Of a DNA stretch of 64,000 bases, positions 33,176 through 45,410 are shown piece by piece. Position 1 is the stretch's first letter; each line of letters opens with the position of its first letter. Origin of the DNA: Gadus chalcogrammus (taxonomy: Eukaryota; Chordata; Actinopteri; Gadiformes; Gadidae); contig NC_079417.1 in assembly GCF_026213295.1 (NCBI RefSeq), forward strand, positions 899,575 through 963,574. Reading direction: 5' to 3'. The position numbers and the translations under genes were made by a program. Under the pieces are notes generated by a model that was given only the letters and a program-made list of their open reading frames with translations, was not told the DNA's origin and searched no databases.

Positions 33176-33542
33176 AGTTTTGAACGTTTGCAAAAAATAA
33201 ATAATGAATACTCTGATAACTCTGACTGTTTTGATGGAGAATAAGCATTGCATGTTTGGTTGGTAATATTGCCATTCATCCATCAGGCCTATTCCTGCTG
33301 CAGATACGTTGCATTCTGAAAATAGATTTGATTAAACGAGTACTCGATTGATCCTCGAGGAATTCCTTCGATCACTCGAGTTTGGAATTTACTACTCGTG
33401 CCCATCCCTACTGGCTATGTATAGTCCTTGGTAAACATTACAGCCGTTTAAAATGTGGGACATAGACTCTATGGTCTGACGCTGTCCATGGTGTAGACAG
33501 TGAGAGTCATGATTATTGGGATACCAGATGGACAGATTCAGT

Positions 33543-33893
33543 TTAGTTGGCAGCACCTGGAGGCGTGCCTGGTGCCTTTACCGTCAAAATTAGGACATCC
33601 TCATCGATAGCTGCATTTTTTAGAATTGAGTGGGACACAGAGTGATCAGCTGACTGGAGGCAGGCAAGCTTTCCTTGCAGCCTCAGCCTTGTCCAGCGCT
33701 CCTTTCTCTCTTGCTCTCCGAGCGTTAGAAGGTGCGCGCGCGCGCCGATGGTGGGGAGCGCGCTGGATGTTCCGTCGCGGCTCACTGTTGCGCGCACATT
33801 TATTGACAGGTCCGTGATCACAGACTTGGAGACGCTCACCGTCTGCGGCTCACTTGACCGCAGTCTCCCGCTTATTGTGAAAAATGAAGTCAC
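33543..33893 (-). other. Unidentified open frame, 116 codons
   Basis: A GC-richer patch encodes MTSFFTISGRLRSSEPQTVS.. through GEQERKERWTRLRLQGKLAC, with ordinary amino-acid composition unlike the low-complexity frames elsewhere. No domain was recognised, no splice partner seen, and it is surrounded by transposon debris. Possibly a transposon-derived exon. Confidence 0.2.
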
Positions 33894-34399
33894 GGGTTGT
33901 GTGTGTGCTCATGCCAAACCACTCTCACTCGTTGTACAGTTTTGTTGTTGAGTTCGTACAGTACCTTCTTTGGTACAACTGATGACACACACACACTTTT
34001 GTATTTGTTCAAGAGTAAAACAAACTATCGGACTGATATCGATAGATAGCCAAAGCTCCGGTATCTGTATTATGGGAGAAATGTACTCTTACATTTAATG
34101 ATACTATGTAATCATTACCTTGCCTACGCTACATGAATCTAATAAGCGTGGAGAAACATTGAACAATGAGTACCACTCTCCCCCAAGCAAAGCTGCAGGA
34201 TTCTACCAATATGGCTGCCGGGGTGAACGAGTGTACACAGTGACCTATGGAGCGACCCCGAGCTTGACATGTTTAATTTATGTAGCTAGAATGTTCCAAC
34301 TATGGTGGAGGCCCCGGTTGCGGGACAAGAGTAGGTTGAGGAGAATGGGGGAGAGCGGGTTAGGGGTAGAGTATATCCCCATATAAGGCACGAATGAAT

Positions 34400-34625
34400 G
34401 GGGTGAGAAGATGCTGTACGGGTATACGCCTCGCTCCTCCTCATTTGCATTATAGCTACAGACACCAAAACAGCGCATTTGGGGGAAGCTCAATGTGCGA
34501 CTGGCTCGGAGTGGCTGTAACTCTGTACCACGGCTGAATTTCGGGAACGTCTTTGAATACTGTGTTAGTTGCCCACTAATACCTATATTAAAGAATACAT
34601 AAAATAGCATGTCATGGGACCTTTA
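34400..34625. mobile_element. 3' part of a TTAA MITE
   Basis: Ends CATGTCATGGGACCTTTAA at 34625, the same terminus as the complete MITE at 41588-41872, but the body (CTCCTCATTTGCATTATAGC) differs. The left end is not evident. Segment 34545-34600 recurs inverted at 35245-35300 inside the neighbouring hAT-like element. Confidence 0.5.
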
Positions 34626-34941
34626 AGAAAGCCCTTAATTCTCTTGTGAAATGTGTGCTTTGAGTTTTCTTGATGTGTGCTCATCAATCGACATTTTCTC
34701 GATGTGAATAAGGCCCCGTTTACACGAAGGGAAAACGCAGATCTTTCCACGCAGTTTGGCCTCTCATTTACACGAAAACGCTGTTTTTGTCACAGAAAAC
34801 GATCATTTCTAAAAACTCAGGCCAAAGTGGAGATTTCTGAAAACGCCGGTTATGTGTTGTCGTGTCAACGGGGGGGAAACAGGGTTTTAGGTTCTGAAGC
34901 GTCACATTATGCGCCAGGAAATTCTTAACGTCATATGAGCG

Positions 34942-36315
34942 TAGGGCTGGGCGATATGGTCCAAAAGTCATATCTCGATATCTTCAAGCAGAATATCGAT
35001 ATAAGATAAATATCGATATTTGTCGAAGGGGGGGGGGGGCTCCGAGCGCAGATTTGATATTACTATTTCTACCGTTCGGAATTGAATACAGTTTGATGGT
35101 TGAATAAACCGTGGACTAGACACTGCCTCCGCCTCGTATTTGAGGACATTATAATATATAACATCACGGCCAAAAGCTTTGTGCGCCTCCGAAATATTAT
35201 GAACCGTAACGACTGCGTGGGGGGGGCGGACATGACATGATTGTATGTATTCTTTAATATAGGTATTAGTGGGCAACTAACACAGTATTCAAAGACGTTC
35301 CGTGCAGCAAATTCTGCCGTGCAGCCACGTTACCATGCGCTCTGTTTACAGTGGATGTATGGCAATGGCGAGGCGCACATAGCCTTTAGCCGTGTTCTGT
35401 AAATATTCTAGAACACACGGGAGGCATGTCGCAGTTCATGTACTTCAGCGAGTCAAAGCCAAAGTTCCTTTCCCCCAATTCCTTCTCAACCATGGCTCAG
35501 ATAACCCCCAATACAGTCTCGTTGTGGAAATACAAGAGACGTCAAAGAACCGACAAGAAACCCTTGCGTTACACACATGTGGCGCTCGCACGGTCGTGTC
35601 TCATTGGCGGGCCAACGTCTCTGTGCGGGCCAGGCAGAGTAAGGGGAGGAGCTTAGATGCTTTGTGACAGACCACCTCCGCCTCGTATTTGAGAACATTA
35701 TAATATATAATATGACGGCCAAAAGCTGTGTGCACCTCCGGAATATTATGGACAGAATTGCAACCCTTTGGTTGCGACAGTTTTTAAGCACTCTCCACAA
35801 ATTACGTGATTTTGTAATTCGTCAGACAACTTATATCCAAACCATCCATACTATGCAGCTCCTCGGAGCTGCATGCGCAGGCGGACTTCATAGCTGTGTT
35901 CGAAATCGTTCCCTATCACGGATATAGTGCACTATATAGGGTGCTCGCCATTTTGTAGTGGTGTTCGAATTCTCAGTGGTTAATTTCATGCACAATATAG
36001 TGCATTTAAAATACCCAATGAATAGTGAACGATTTCGAACACGGCTCATGTTTCAAAAAGTGACGTGAGTCAGTGGAGGGGGCCGGGGGCAGGCAGAGGC
36101 TGTGTGTGTGAGCCGGAGGCAGAGCGGGAGAGACATAAGCAGAGTTACGAAATAGCAGGTGGCAGGCGCGGTTCGAAACTGGTGTTATTTGGAACAAATG
36201 TGCTGTAATTTCAACGCAAATTAAATGATATCGATATTGACGATATGGTCTCGTTTCATATCGCGTTTGAAAAAATATCGATATATTTTAAATATCGATA
36301 TATCGCCCAGCCCTA
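34942..36315. mobile_element. Non-autonomous hAT-like element with 8-bp TSD
   Basis: Begins TAGGGCTGGGCGATAT and ends ATATCGCCCAGCCCTA, with the 8-bp duplication TATGAGCG directly outside both ends (34934-34941, 36316-36323). An 8-bp TSD and this terminus fit the hAT superfamily. Inside are a direct repeat (CCGCCTCGTATTTGAGRACA at about 35129 and 35676) and smaller nested elements. No transposase frame is visible. Confidence 0.8.
35888..36050. mobile_element. Small MITE nested in the hAT-like element
   Basis: Ends GTGTTCGAAATCGTTC and complement GAACGATTTCGAACAC, about 155 bp apart, enclosing TATAGTGCACTATATAGGG. Target duplication unclear. Confidence 0.55.
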
Positions 36316-36589
36316 TATGAGCGCCCTATGTTTACAGTTTGTTTGTTACAGGAAGACGCTTGTGTTATTCGTTGTTGTTGATTCTGCGGATTCTGATTGG
36401 CTTGCATGGCTTTAATTGCACTCGACGGCGTATTTATGCGTTTTGATGTAAACGACAACTTTTTTGAAAACGATAGTGTGCACAATGTTATTTTTGGGGG
36501 GAGGGGGGAAATATTTGTTTCTATAAATACCCTGCTACGTATAAACGTGGCCTAAGGCTTCATGCATTTGTTGGGAAAAATAACCTGCT

Positions 36590-37430
36590 GAGTACATCAC
36601 ATGTACATTATAAATATAGCTAACTCCTACCCTAGCCTGATGAGCACATCACATGGACACATTACAATATAGTCAACTCTTGCTCTAACCCAACGAACAC
36701 AAACATGATAATATATAGTCAGGTCAAGGCCGGAGCTGAAGGCCCCATCTCCCAGGCAGGCAGATGGTGGACACTCAGACAATGCACCAGTCATCCTCAA
36801 GAACGGGAGAGCCACATTCATTTATCACACAGGAGACATTTTGAGAGCTCTTCCCCGTTAGGAGGAACCAAGAGATACCCCTGCCCACACCAGGGGCCTG
36901 AGAGCCACATTAATTTATCACACAGGAGACATATTGAGAGCCCTTCCCCGTTAGGAGGAACCAAGAGATACCCCTGCCCACACCAGGGGCCTGAGAGCCA
37001 CATTAAATTATCACACACGAGACACTTTGGGGGGGCACTCCCCCGTTTTAATTTATCACACCGGAGACACGAGGAGCTCTCCCCCGTTACGAAGCTCTCC
37101 CAGGGTCTGGGAGCCAAGACCAAGCAAAACACACAGAACCACACACACCTCAAACGAACACACCTCATCGAGAGGAGGATACAGCATAAAAACTGTACCA
37201 CACAGGGACTCTTCACCTTCTTCTGAAGCAGACCTTCCACAGAGGCGAAGCTCCGGACGAACCATCAGCGCTGATTAGGGACTTGGACATATTCGATTTC
37301 TCACGCTTTATGACTCTGTATAACCGTTGCCACTTTACTTAATAAATCCAAGGTCCTCGTGCCGACAGACTTTATTACCTCTCCGTCTCATTTCATCTGG
37401 TCCAGTAACTAGACAGATCGTTTTTCCCCT
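36590..37430. mobile_element. Repeat region, possible solo LTR
   Basis: Two to three tandem copies of a unit of about 110 bp (AGAGCCACATTMATTTATCA .. GAGGAACCAAGAGATACCCC) occupy about 36800-37060. Downstream, CTTTACTTAATAAATCCAAG and GACTTTATTACCTCTCCGTC resemble an R-U5 region with a poly(A) signal. No target duplication was verified. Confidence 0.35.
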
Positions 37431-38689
37431 CACATTTCAGGAATGTAATTGGCTCAACGGGATAATGCCGTCTACTGGTGATCCTTAGGTTGAGAGTTTG
37501 AATCCTGATTAGAGCATTATGAACAACATTGAACACCTGAAATTCATCAGCCAATCAACATTCCGGCTCATTAGTTTCCAAGAATCGGTCTGCCAAGACA
37601 CAGTATGGCATTAAGGGGAACTTCTTTGCTGACCAATTTTCCTTCATACTGTACTCTGCAATATTAAGATTTCTCCCATCAGTGTTCTTGACAACAAATG
37701 TTTAATTTCCCCAGAATTTCAACGATTTTTCAGGCATTTGCTTTTAAGAAAGCCCTTAATTCATCTGAGAAGTGTTTCTTGGAGTCTTCTGGATGTGTGC
37801 TTATCAATAGACATTTTCACCATGTGAATGAGGCTACATTTCAGGTTTGTCAGTGGTCTTGCGGTTATATTTTTTCTTGAGTCTGTTCCTTACTGCAGCT
37901 GTTTGAGGTTATTTGGTTATTCAGCCACTAAGAGGCGCCATTGAATGCAAGGATGATAAATCCCTCAATAGAAGTTGGCTTACTCCTGAACAATCTGTGC
38001 CCCTCACTTCTGAAATGATAGCTACGCCCCTGATAGTGATGATGGTAAAACATGAGGAAATGGTGGGTCAATCTTATAACACGTTTTAAACCGAAGCCGA
38101 ATGGATGGATGTGTTTAGCTCAGACAGTGAATATTAACCACCGCAAGACTAACAACATAGAGAAGTCCACAAGGCATTGACCAGCTGTGGTCCCGACATT
38201 TAACACAGCAGACCTTTAAATTACAACCAGAACTACAACCCGACCTCCCGCAGCCTCACTGAACTCGTTGTTTAAACTCACCGCGGTCAGCATGAGGACG
38301 AGGTTATTCTCCTACTCCGATATGGTACTTCTCCTACTCCGAGACGGTTCTTCACCTACTCCGAGATGGTTCGTTACCTACTCCGAGATGTTTTTTCTCC
38401 GACTCCGAGATGGTGGCTCTTCTTCTACTCCGTCTTCTCCTACTTCTTAACTTATTCATCGGAGTAACCAAGCGCTGCGAGCCCCCATTGGGTACTGCCT
38501 GCTCCGCCGAGATCAACCCTTCCTCCTCTTCTCTGCGCACCCTCCCCTTAACGTCAACCAATCACAGCGTCCTATTGTCGTGTATCAAAACCGTCATCCA
38601 AGCACATCCAAGGAGAGGCTTTTACCTATCAGCAGTATCTCTGTAGCCTGGTCCTACCAGACTCTCGTACTTTATTTCATTTGCACAGA

Positions 38690-39830
38690 GAGTATGAACC
38701 TACTCAATAGTGGCGGACTCACGCCTGTTCCGGTAGAGCCCATGGGACCTATATGGGCTATGGAAGTAATTATTTTCTGGTACCAGTCTTTATAGGCACT
38801 GGATTACACATACGTTGTTTGTGGATTTAAATCATAATTTTTCATGCATAGAAAACGCGAAGAAGTTTGATAGTGTTAGGTTTTGTGTGAGGCCGTTTTG
38901 TGAACTACAGCCCCTTGCTGCTCTCGCCGAGAATGATATGCGTCACCACCACTCTGGTGCAGGCATGGCGATCTCTGCTCCACTTTTTTCCAAGGGGAAG
39001 ATAACAGCATCGAAAGAGGTGAAAACCGTTATAAATCGGAGCATGTTGAGAGTTTCAGTTATGCCGATGGGGAGATTGTCGGTCTTGTCCACGCCAGTAT
39101 GGGAGAAAAAAACATTACTTTATGTTAACTATGAGTATTATCAGGCCTATATCATATAGATACATTAATAGTGGAAAGTAGCTAATCATCTGTTTTTCTA
39201 TAAGTGTAACTTGACACGACGCCAGAGAGTCTGCCCCAAACCTATTCCTGGTGATGTCAAAGCTTATCGACGTAAACCTAATGTTTAAATTAGTTACAGT
39301 TGCTGACCATATAAGAATGTAAGGCTGACAGACCATAAAAGGGGATATTGTATGCATGCCGTGGGCGGTCATACCGGAGGATAGCTTGATGTGTGACTAT
39401 ACAAAGAGGCCGGGATCTTATGATCGGCAGTGCTTTGCAAACTGTTTGGCTTTGTTGTTGCTTGTTCAACAGTAAAGTCTTATGTCGTACTTGTTCCGGA
39501 CTCCTCGATGCCTTATGCTAGCTTAGTTATTTGAAGTGATAGAATTCGGTTATTTTCTACCACGCCAGTCGCTAGGGAGAGACGTGTAGTCTTTCTCATT
39601 GTGTTTTCTCTACATCCTTTAACTGAACAATTGCACAATAAACGGTCAGAATCTTGACATGAAAAATTATTATTTAAACCCACAAACAACATATGTGTAA
39701 TCCGGGGCATATAAAGACTGGGGCCAGAAGATAATTGCTTTCTCTCCATTCATATTTTTCGATCTCAAAGGTCCCATGCGCTCTACCGGAAAGGGCGTGA
39801 CTTCGCCACTCTATTGACAAACGTTAACTC
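38690..39830. mobile_element. Foldback element interrupted by an LTR-like insertion
   Basis: The segment 38690-38850 (GTTCCGGTAGAGCCCATGGG .. GGATTACACATA .. GTTTGTGG) recurs inverted at about 39655-39830. The arms are about 160 bp and diverged. The 466-bp LTR-like element at 39098-39563 inserted into its centre. No coding frame. Confidence 0.6.
39098..39563 (+). mobile_element. LTR-like element, copy 1
   Basis: Flanked by GCCAG on both sides (39093-39097, 39564-39568). Shares TTAACTATGAGTATTATCAG near the left end and CCGGACTCCTCGAT .. CGGTTATTTTCTACCAC at the right end with copies near 43010-43307, 48645-49062 and 50456-50991. Two copies have GGGTATATAAGGAGCAGGAC followed by a CAATAAAGTCT signal, the layout of a solo LTR promoter and poly(A) site. 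The ends are not TG..CA, so the superfamily is open. Confidence 0.5.
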
Positions 39831-40059
39831 ACTTGAAGGCGGGTTCCTGTTGAATTCTAAAACTATTGGATCTGCCATAATCAATCGCTAACGTTTGGCC
39901 ACGAATCAAGTTGCGCACAGGCAAACAATAAACAAACCAAACACCGTGAAGATGTCCCTCAACGAGAGCTGACCATAACGTCATCGTTCTCAGCCACTCC
40001 CTCTGTTCGCTGATTGGACACAATTTGGAAGGAGAAAACCAACATACCGCAGACCCATG

Positions 40060-40593
40060 CTGTGTTCCAATATCCATACTATCCGTACCTACTTTACTTA
40101 GTCTGACTACGTAGGGAGTTCCAATTGAGATCAGGCGAAAATAAGTGTACTGAAAGGACCCGGACGGTGTACACAAAACGGTCAAACCGCGAAGTGTGGA
40201 TCGATGAACACTTTTCGTACTAAACGGCTGCCATCTTAGCTACGTAGCAGAAGAGGGCGGAGCCGGACTGAGCCAAAGTCGGCGCATTTTACACATAGCC
40301 TGCATTAATAGAGTGATTTTGTATTTAGAGCTTTTTGTAGCTGCTAAGCGTAAAGAGTTCACCGTTCAAACCGGGATGTTTATTGCGGGGGAGGAGCCGC
40401 GGCGGCAGTCGTGATCGTAATTTCCGGTTAGTGCACCACGGAGTATTCGATTTGGAACAACACTGACATCTGAAAATTAGCGCACTTAGTGAGTGCGGAT
40501 AGTGTACTACGTTTAAGTGTATCAGGGCTCTGAACTCAGTTCAAAACTTGAGAGCCCTGGTGTACTCATTGAAGTATGGATATTGGAACACAG
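40060..40593. mobile_element. TIR element of about 534 bp
   Basis: CTGTGTTCCAATATCCATAC + T at 40060-40080 and its exact complement at 40573-40593. The flanks share CAGACCCA, overlapping the element end. No open frame of note. Confidence 0.65.
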
Positions 40594-40743
40594 ACCCAGA
40601 CCTAGTAGGCCTACTGAAGGGAAATCTAAATTGAGCTGAAGTACTTAGGAGGGGCGGAGCCAGGCTAGTATTATGGGAGAAATTAACCATTACTTTTTAT
40701 GTTAACTATGAGTATTATCAGGCCTATATATCATATAGATAGC

Positions 40744-41130
40744 CAGGGCCGGATTAACAAATCATAGGCCCCTGGGCACAAATGTCTGAAGGCGACCCCA
40801 TTATTATTATTTTAACACACACACATAATGACACATAAAGTGTAGCCGGCTTGGACTGGCTCAATTGACAGGTTATGGGAGGGGGGTTAACTGTCACATT
40901 AGGCCACTATATTGTTCAGAATCATTATATTGCTGTTCTTATGACATTCGTTTTAATAATGAATTTTAAATGAATACCCTATTTAATAATATCATGTATA
41001 ACTATTTTAAGAGTACAAACATTCATAAAAAAATATATATATATATTTCGTGTGGTGCCCCCCCACTGGCTGGGAATGGTTGGGGCCCCTGGGCACAGTG
41101 TCGTGTGCCCTAATGGTAGATCCGGCCCTG
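40744..41130. mobile_element. Short hAT-like element with 8-bp TSD
   Basis: Begins CAGGGCCGGATTAAC and ends (complement) CAGGGCCGGATCTACC. The 8-bp duplication TAGATAGC is at 40736-40743 and 41131-41138. It landed in a truncated LTR-like copy (40664-40743). Interior repeats CCCCTGGGCACA in inverted orientation near each end. Confidence 0.8.
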
Positions 41131-41539
41131 TAGATAGCCAAGTAGGCCTACCTGGCGGGGGGCCCGATGTCATGATAATTATTACATTATTAGGCTACAT
41201 TACAAAAAATATATAAATTAGTTATGAACAGGCCCACCGTTTTTTTTCTTTTCTTAATTGTGTACCCTATCACTCAATTCGGGCAAAATACATGTTTTAA
41301 CTAATATATATAAAGAGTGTCACAAAACCATGCTGTCAACAAATGTTACCCTTCATATATATGTGTGCCTCTTACTACTATAATAGCAGGCCTGTCGCCC
41401 CAATTACTCAGGTTGGTCAGTGCGCATGTGCCAAGCAGCCTGCAGCTCACACACAGCACACGCGAACGCACACATACACCGCAAGCATGCACGTACACAC
41501 CGTACACCGCACACGCATGCGCACACACCGCACTTCAAG

Positions 41540-42125
41540 ACAAAAAGGCAGCGACACACTCGCCCAGGTAAGACGTTCTGTTTTTAAAGGTCCCATGACA
41601 TGCCAACAGGTGTGGTGTGGTTAGCCGTTTTTTTCTTCTTCTTTTTTTGTAAATATTAGGACCCCTTATGACATCGCAGGTGAGCGTGTCCACCTAGATG
41701 TGTGATGGATAGATGAGCAACGTTTGCTACAGTCCACTGGGTAGGCTGGTGGACTGATCTATCAATCACACCTCTAGGTGGACACGCCCACCTGTGATAT
41801 CATAAGGGGCAGATTTCCAAAACGGCTTGTAACGGCTAATCACACCACACCTGGTGGCATTTCATGGGACCTTTAAACATAACGGCTCCGCCATCGACAC
41901 ACGCGCAGGTAAGAACACACGCACACACCGCAGCGACACTCACCCAGGTAAGGCGTTATGTTTTCAAACATAACGGCTCCGCCATCGACACACGAGCAGG
42001 TAAGAACACATATGACACACGCGCCCAGGTAAGAACACACACACTCACACTGCAACGACACACTCACCCAGGTAAGACGTTATGTTTTTAAACGTAACGG
42101 CTCCGCCGTCGACTAACTCCCAGGT
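41540..42125. repeat. About 80-bp tandem repeat interrupted by a MITE
   Basis: Units of AACGGCTCCGCCATCGACAC followed by CGCAGGTAAGAACACACG and CACCCAGGTAAGACGTTATG occur about three times at 41878-42125. A partial unit at 41545-41585 on the other side of the 41588-41872 MITE shows the MITE inserted into the array. Confidence 0.75.
41588..41872. mobile_element. Complete TTAA-flanked foldback MITE
   Basis: TTAA at 41584-41587 and 41873-41876. Ends AGGTCCCATGACATGCCA and complement AGGTCCCATGAAATGCCA continue as an inverted repeat through GGTGTGGTGTG and, after a spacer, through CCTTATGACATC / GATATCATAAGG, so nearly the whole element can fold on itself. Kolobok or piggyBac type by target. Confidence 0.8.
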
Positions 42126-42802
42126 AACACCTTCTCCCTATAGACTGTAGAAATTGCGATAAAAGAACGAAAGAGAACATTTCTCACCTCGACAAGCAAC
42201 GGCAGGTCGTTCATTTTGTCATGTAAAAACCGTTGAATTCAAACAATGCGCCGACCGGCAGATCAACACACGTCATGTGATCTTAAAGAGACAGCGTCCC
42301 TATAACACAGAAAGAAAACATGCCGATAACACAGTATGGTGATTTATGTCTATAGAGTCCACCACAAGGCTGCTCTTTGTGGCTCAAACTTAATATTACC
42401 CTCCTCCTTGAGCCTCCCCAAATGTCCTTACACTATGTTGCTACAACTTAATATTACTCTTCTCCTTGAGCCTCCACAAATGTCTTGCGATATTATTATT
42501 CCCCCTCCACCCTGCAGACTGTTTTAGTTGTTTTATTTTTCTTGTGTTTTGTGTGTATGCTATGTGTGACTGTAGGCTACTGCTGCCTGTCTTGGCCAGG
42601 ACACTGGCAGAGATGTTTAATCTCAATGATTATTATTTTCGACTAGGCAATAGTAGTTGCCTTGCATTTTAAAGTGTCAATGAACTTTTCAGCTCTGAAT
42701 AACAGTAAAAGCTATTTAATAATTGATTTGCATGCATAGTATACTACACTCTAAATTTCCCGTGGTTGGTCAGATGAACTTAGTGACAAAATTTGACGTG
42801 GG

Positions 42803-42858
42803 TCCTCGAAAACCACGCAAGTGGTTCCTCGAAAACCACTTGCGTGGTTTTCGAGGAA
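42803..42858. repeat. Long palindrome
   Basis: Arms TCCTCGAAAACCACGCAAGT + GG and the exact complement are separated by about 11 bp that themselves repeat TTCCTCGAAAA. Confidence 0.85.
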
Positions 42859-42897
42859 ATCGCTGTGTTTCAGTCGTCCCGTGTTTCAATCGACCCT

Positions 42898-43015
42898 ACA
42901 CCATCGCTCTGTATGCATAGGGATCAATGTATGTTACACCATCGCTCTGTATGCATAGGGATCAATGTATGTTACACCATCGCTCTGTATGCATAGGGAT
43001 CAATGTATGTTCAAA
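42898..43015. repeat. 40-bp tandem repeat, three copies
   Basis: ACACCATCGCTCTGTATGCA + TAGGGATCAATGTATGTT, three near-identical units running into the next LTR-like element. Confidence 0.92.
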
Positions 43016-43307
43016 AGTGAAGCTGTGACCTGGAAAACATGTTATGTAAATCAACATTATCTGTATGGTCTGGCATGTTGTGTAAGACTTGGAGGATGAT
43101 TTACAAAAAGTGAAAACATTATTGGGTATATAAGGAGCAGGACGAGAATCATTCTGCAGTGTCTTTGCAACCCTCAGTCAGCTTCCTTGTTGCTTGTTCG
43201 CGGGTGACAATAAAGTCTTCTGTCATACTTGATCCGGACTCTTCGATTCCTCAAGCTCTCTTAGTTTAGTTGAAGTGATAGAACTCGGTTATTTTCTACC
43301 ACAAGAG
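43010..43307 (+). mobile_element. LTR-like element, copy 2 (5'-truncated)
   Basis: Matches copy at 50456-50991: AAGCTGTGACCTGGAAAA, GGGTATATAAGGAGCAGGAC (TATA-type box), ACAATAAAGTCTTCTGTCAT, and the right end CGGTTATTTTCTACCAC. The left end is not recognised. Confidence 0.55.
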
Positions 43308-43990
43308 GTTCTTGGGTTAGTTAGCTGACCATCTTCTTGGTTGGGGCCGTGTGATCCCCTTTTCTGCCTTTCTGCTCTTAGAACTGTATGCTGAAAAGTG
43401 GCCGGGGAACTCAGCAATAGCATTTCATCTTAGGAACTCTGCCATAGCCTCTTATTTTTATTATAGCACCCTGAAACGATCCTTGTTACAGCTGAACAAG
43501 CTGAAATACTCGGATACGAAGTACATGTTAGTTCAGTTTAGATCGGACTCGATTCCAAACTGAACTGTCGATTCCATCTAACATAACAAGCTGAAATCTT
43601 TGGATTGTGAAGGATCTGTTAGTTTAGTTTAGAAATGACCCCTAATTCCATCTGAAAAAGCTGAAATACTCGGATACGAAGTACATTTCAGTTTGGTTAA
43701 GATCTGATCCTTATTTTATCTTGTTTATCTTACATTTATCTTATCTTTATCTTAACGAGCACTCTCTCAATCTATACTCTATTGTAATAGATCTTTTGTT
43801 CATTGAACCTATATAAAGCTACCTGACTACATTTGTAGTAGGTTAACTTATCCTTTGAGTCCTTTACCTGTCGACTCACAGACCAACCGGCTCTCCCAGC
43901 CGGTCCCTACGGTAAGTGGTGCATCATGAGTGGTGGATTGTGACTGACGTGTACAGAGGGCAAAAAGTCAACGTAAAGAGATTTAAAAAG
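43308..43990. other. AT-rich repeats, no gene
   Basis: AGCTGAAATACTCGGATACG + AAGTACAT recurs at about 43498 and 43667, with a third diverged unit between. A promoter-like TATATAAAG is at 43811. No coding exon recognised. Confidence 0.35.
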
Positions 43991-44849
43991 ATTCCACCAC
44001 AACCGGAGGATTCTCGGTTGTGGTGGAATGTCAAGGATGCAAATCCCTGACACTGATGTTTTGAATTTTAAAAGGCAGTGAACATTGTATATCCAAGTCT
44101 AAATTCATAAAAACTGTGAGGGACTCAACCGAGTGACCTGAGTTGGACCGGTTTAGAGCCGAGCCGAGCACCTCGGAGAATGACGAACAACGGTTACAAG
44201 AAGTGTTCGACCAAGGTTAGTCCCGAGGGGCGTCGGACACCCTGACGCCGCTACGTTGTGTCGCGCGTGGCTCTATCTAACCACTCGTGGTTCTATCTAA
44301 CCACTCGTGCGGTAAAAACACTCAACAATCCGCTCCCACGTATGGAGATCTTCGGCCAACATAATGGCTCTTGCCTGCTAACTAGATCGTATTCAGTTAT
44401 CCCTAGTACTCATCCAATTATCCCTACTTCCCCTCTTGGCCCGTATCCTGTCTCCAACTGCATTTTGGACCTTTAAGCAACCTGTTTTAAGACATACATA
44501 AAACATGGTCGTATTTCGAGAAGAGTGTATACTCAATGTAGGCATAATAATAATTATCTATTGTCATTACGTGTAAGAGTAAATTTCTCCCATAATATCT
44601 TAACTCTACAGACAGCGATATATATTGTTGTTTCTCTTTCTTCCGTCTAGTCCAAGTCGCTTTGGACAAAAGCATCTGCATCCCCCCCCCCCCCCCCCCG
44701 CTTTGAGGAAGTCTTGCCCACGCAACTAGACGTAGAACCGCCACTGATAATAAGTCTTTATCTTTCAAACTTCTGCTTTCTTGACCTCTCTTAGTTTGTT
44801 AAGTGTTGTTTTTCCACGACGCTAAACTGAACAATAGACTCATACACAG

Positions 44850-45140
44850 ACACATCGCACACACGGTGACAGGAATACATCGCTGACACATCGGTGTATT
44901 ATACAGGAAGAATAACACATCTATGTATGATACAGTAAGAATAAAACATCGCTGACACATCTGTGTATTATACAGAAAGAATAACACATCTATGCATTAT
45001 ACAGTAAGAATAAAAACATCTATGTATGTTTCAGTTTGTCTAAAACATCGCTGACACATCTGTGTATTATACAGTAGGAATAACACATCTGTGTATTATA
45101 TAAAATAAAACATGGTGGACCCATCTGTGTATTATAGAGT
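44850..45140. repeat. Irregular 30-38-bp tandem repeat
   Basis: Variants of ACACATCTGTGTATTATACA + GTAAGAATAAAACATCGCTG, about eight copies. Confidence 0.85.
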
Positions 45141-45231
45141 AAGACTAATACATGCTCCTCCAAGTAAAGAACCCAGGGTGGGGAAGTTGATTGTCTGGTT
45201 TCCTTAAAGTTTTGCATATCCACACCGGGCC

Positions 45232-45410
45232 CCACAGTGACCCCAGCCCCGCCCCACAGTGACCCCAGCCCCGCCCCACAGTGACCCCAGCCCCGCCCCA
45301 CAGTGACCCCAGCCCCGCCCCACAGTGACCCCAGCCCCGCCCCACGGTGACCCCAGCCCCGCCCCACGGTGACCCCAGCCCCGCCCCACAGTGACCCCAG
45401 CCGGGCGCCG
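45232..45410. repeat. 22-bp minisatellite
   Basis: CAGTGACCCCAGCCCCGCCC + CA, about eight copies with two CGGTG variants. Confidence 0.95.

Larger units (their letters stand above)
34705..36555. mobile_element. Outer TIR element split by a later insertion
   Basis: Left edge AAGGCCCCGTTTACACGAAG and right edge, as complement, AGGCCACGTTTATACG form an imperfect inverted repeat. Interiors on both sides have GAAAACG motifs. Removing the 34942-36315 insertion leaves about 480 bp, the usual size of such non-autonomous elements. Confidence 0.5.
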
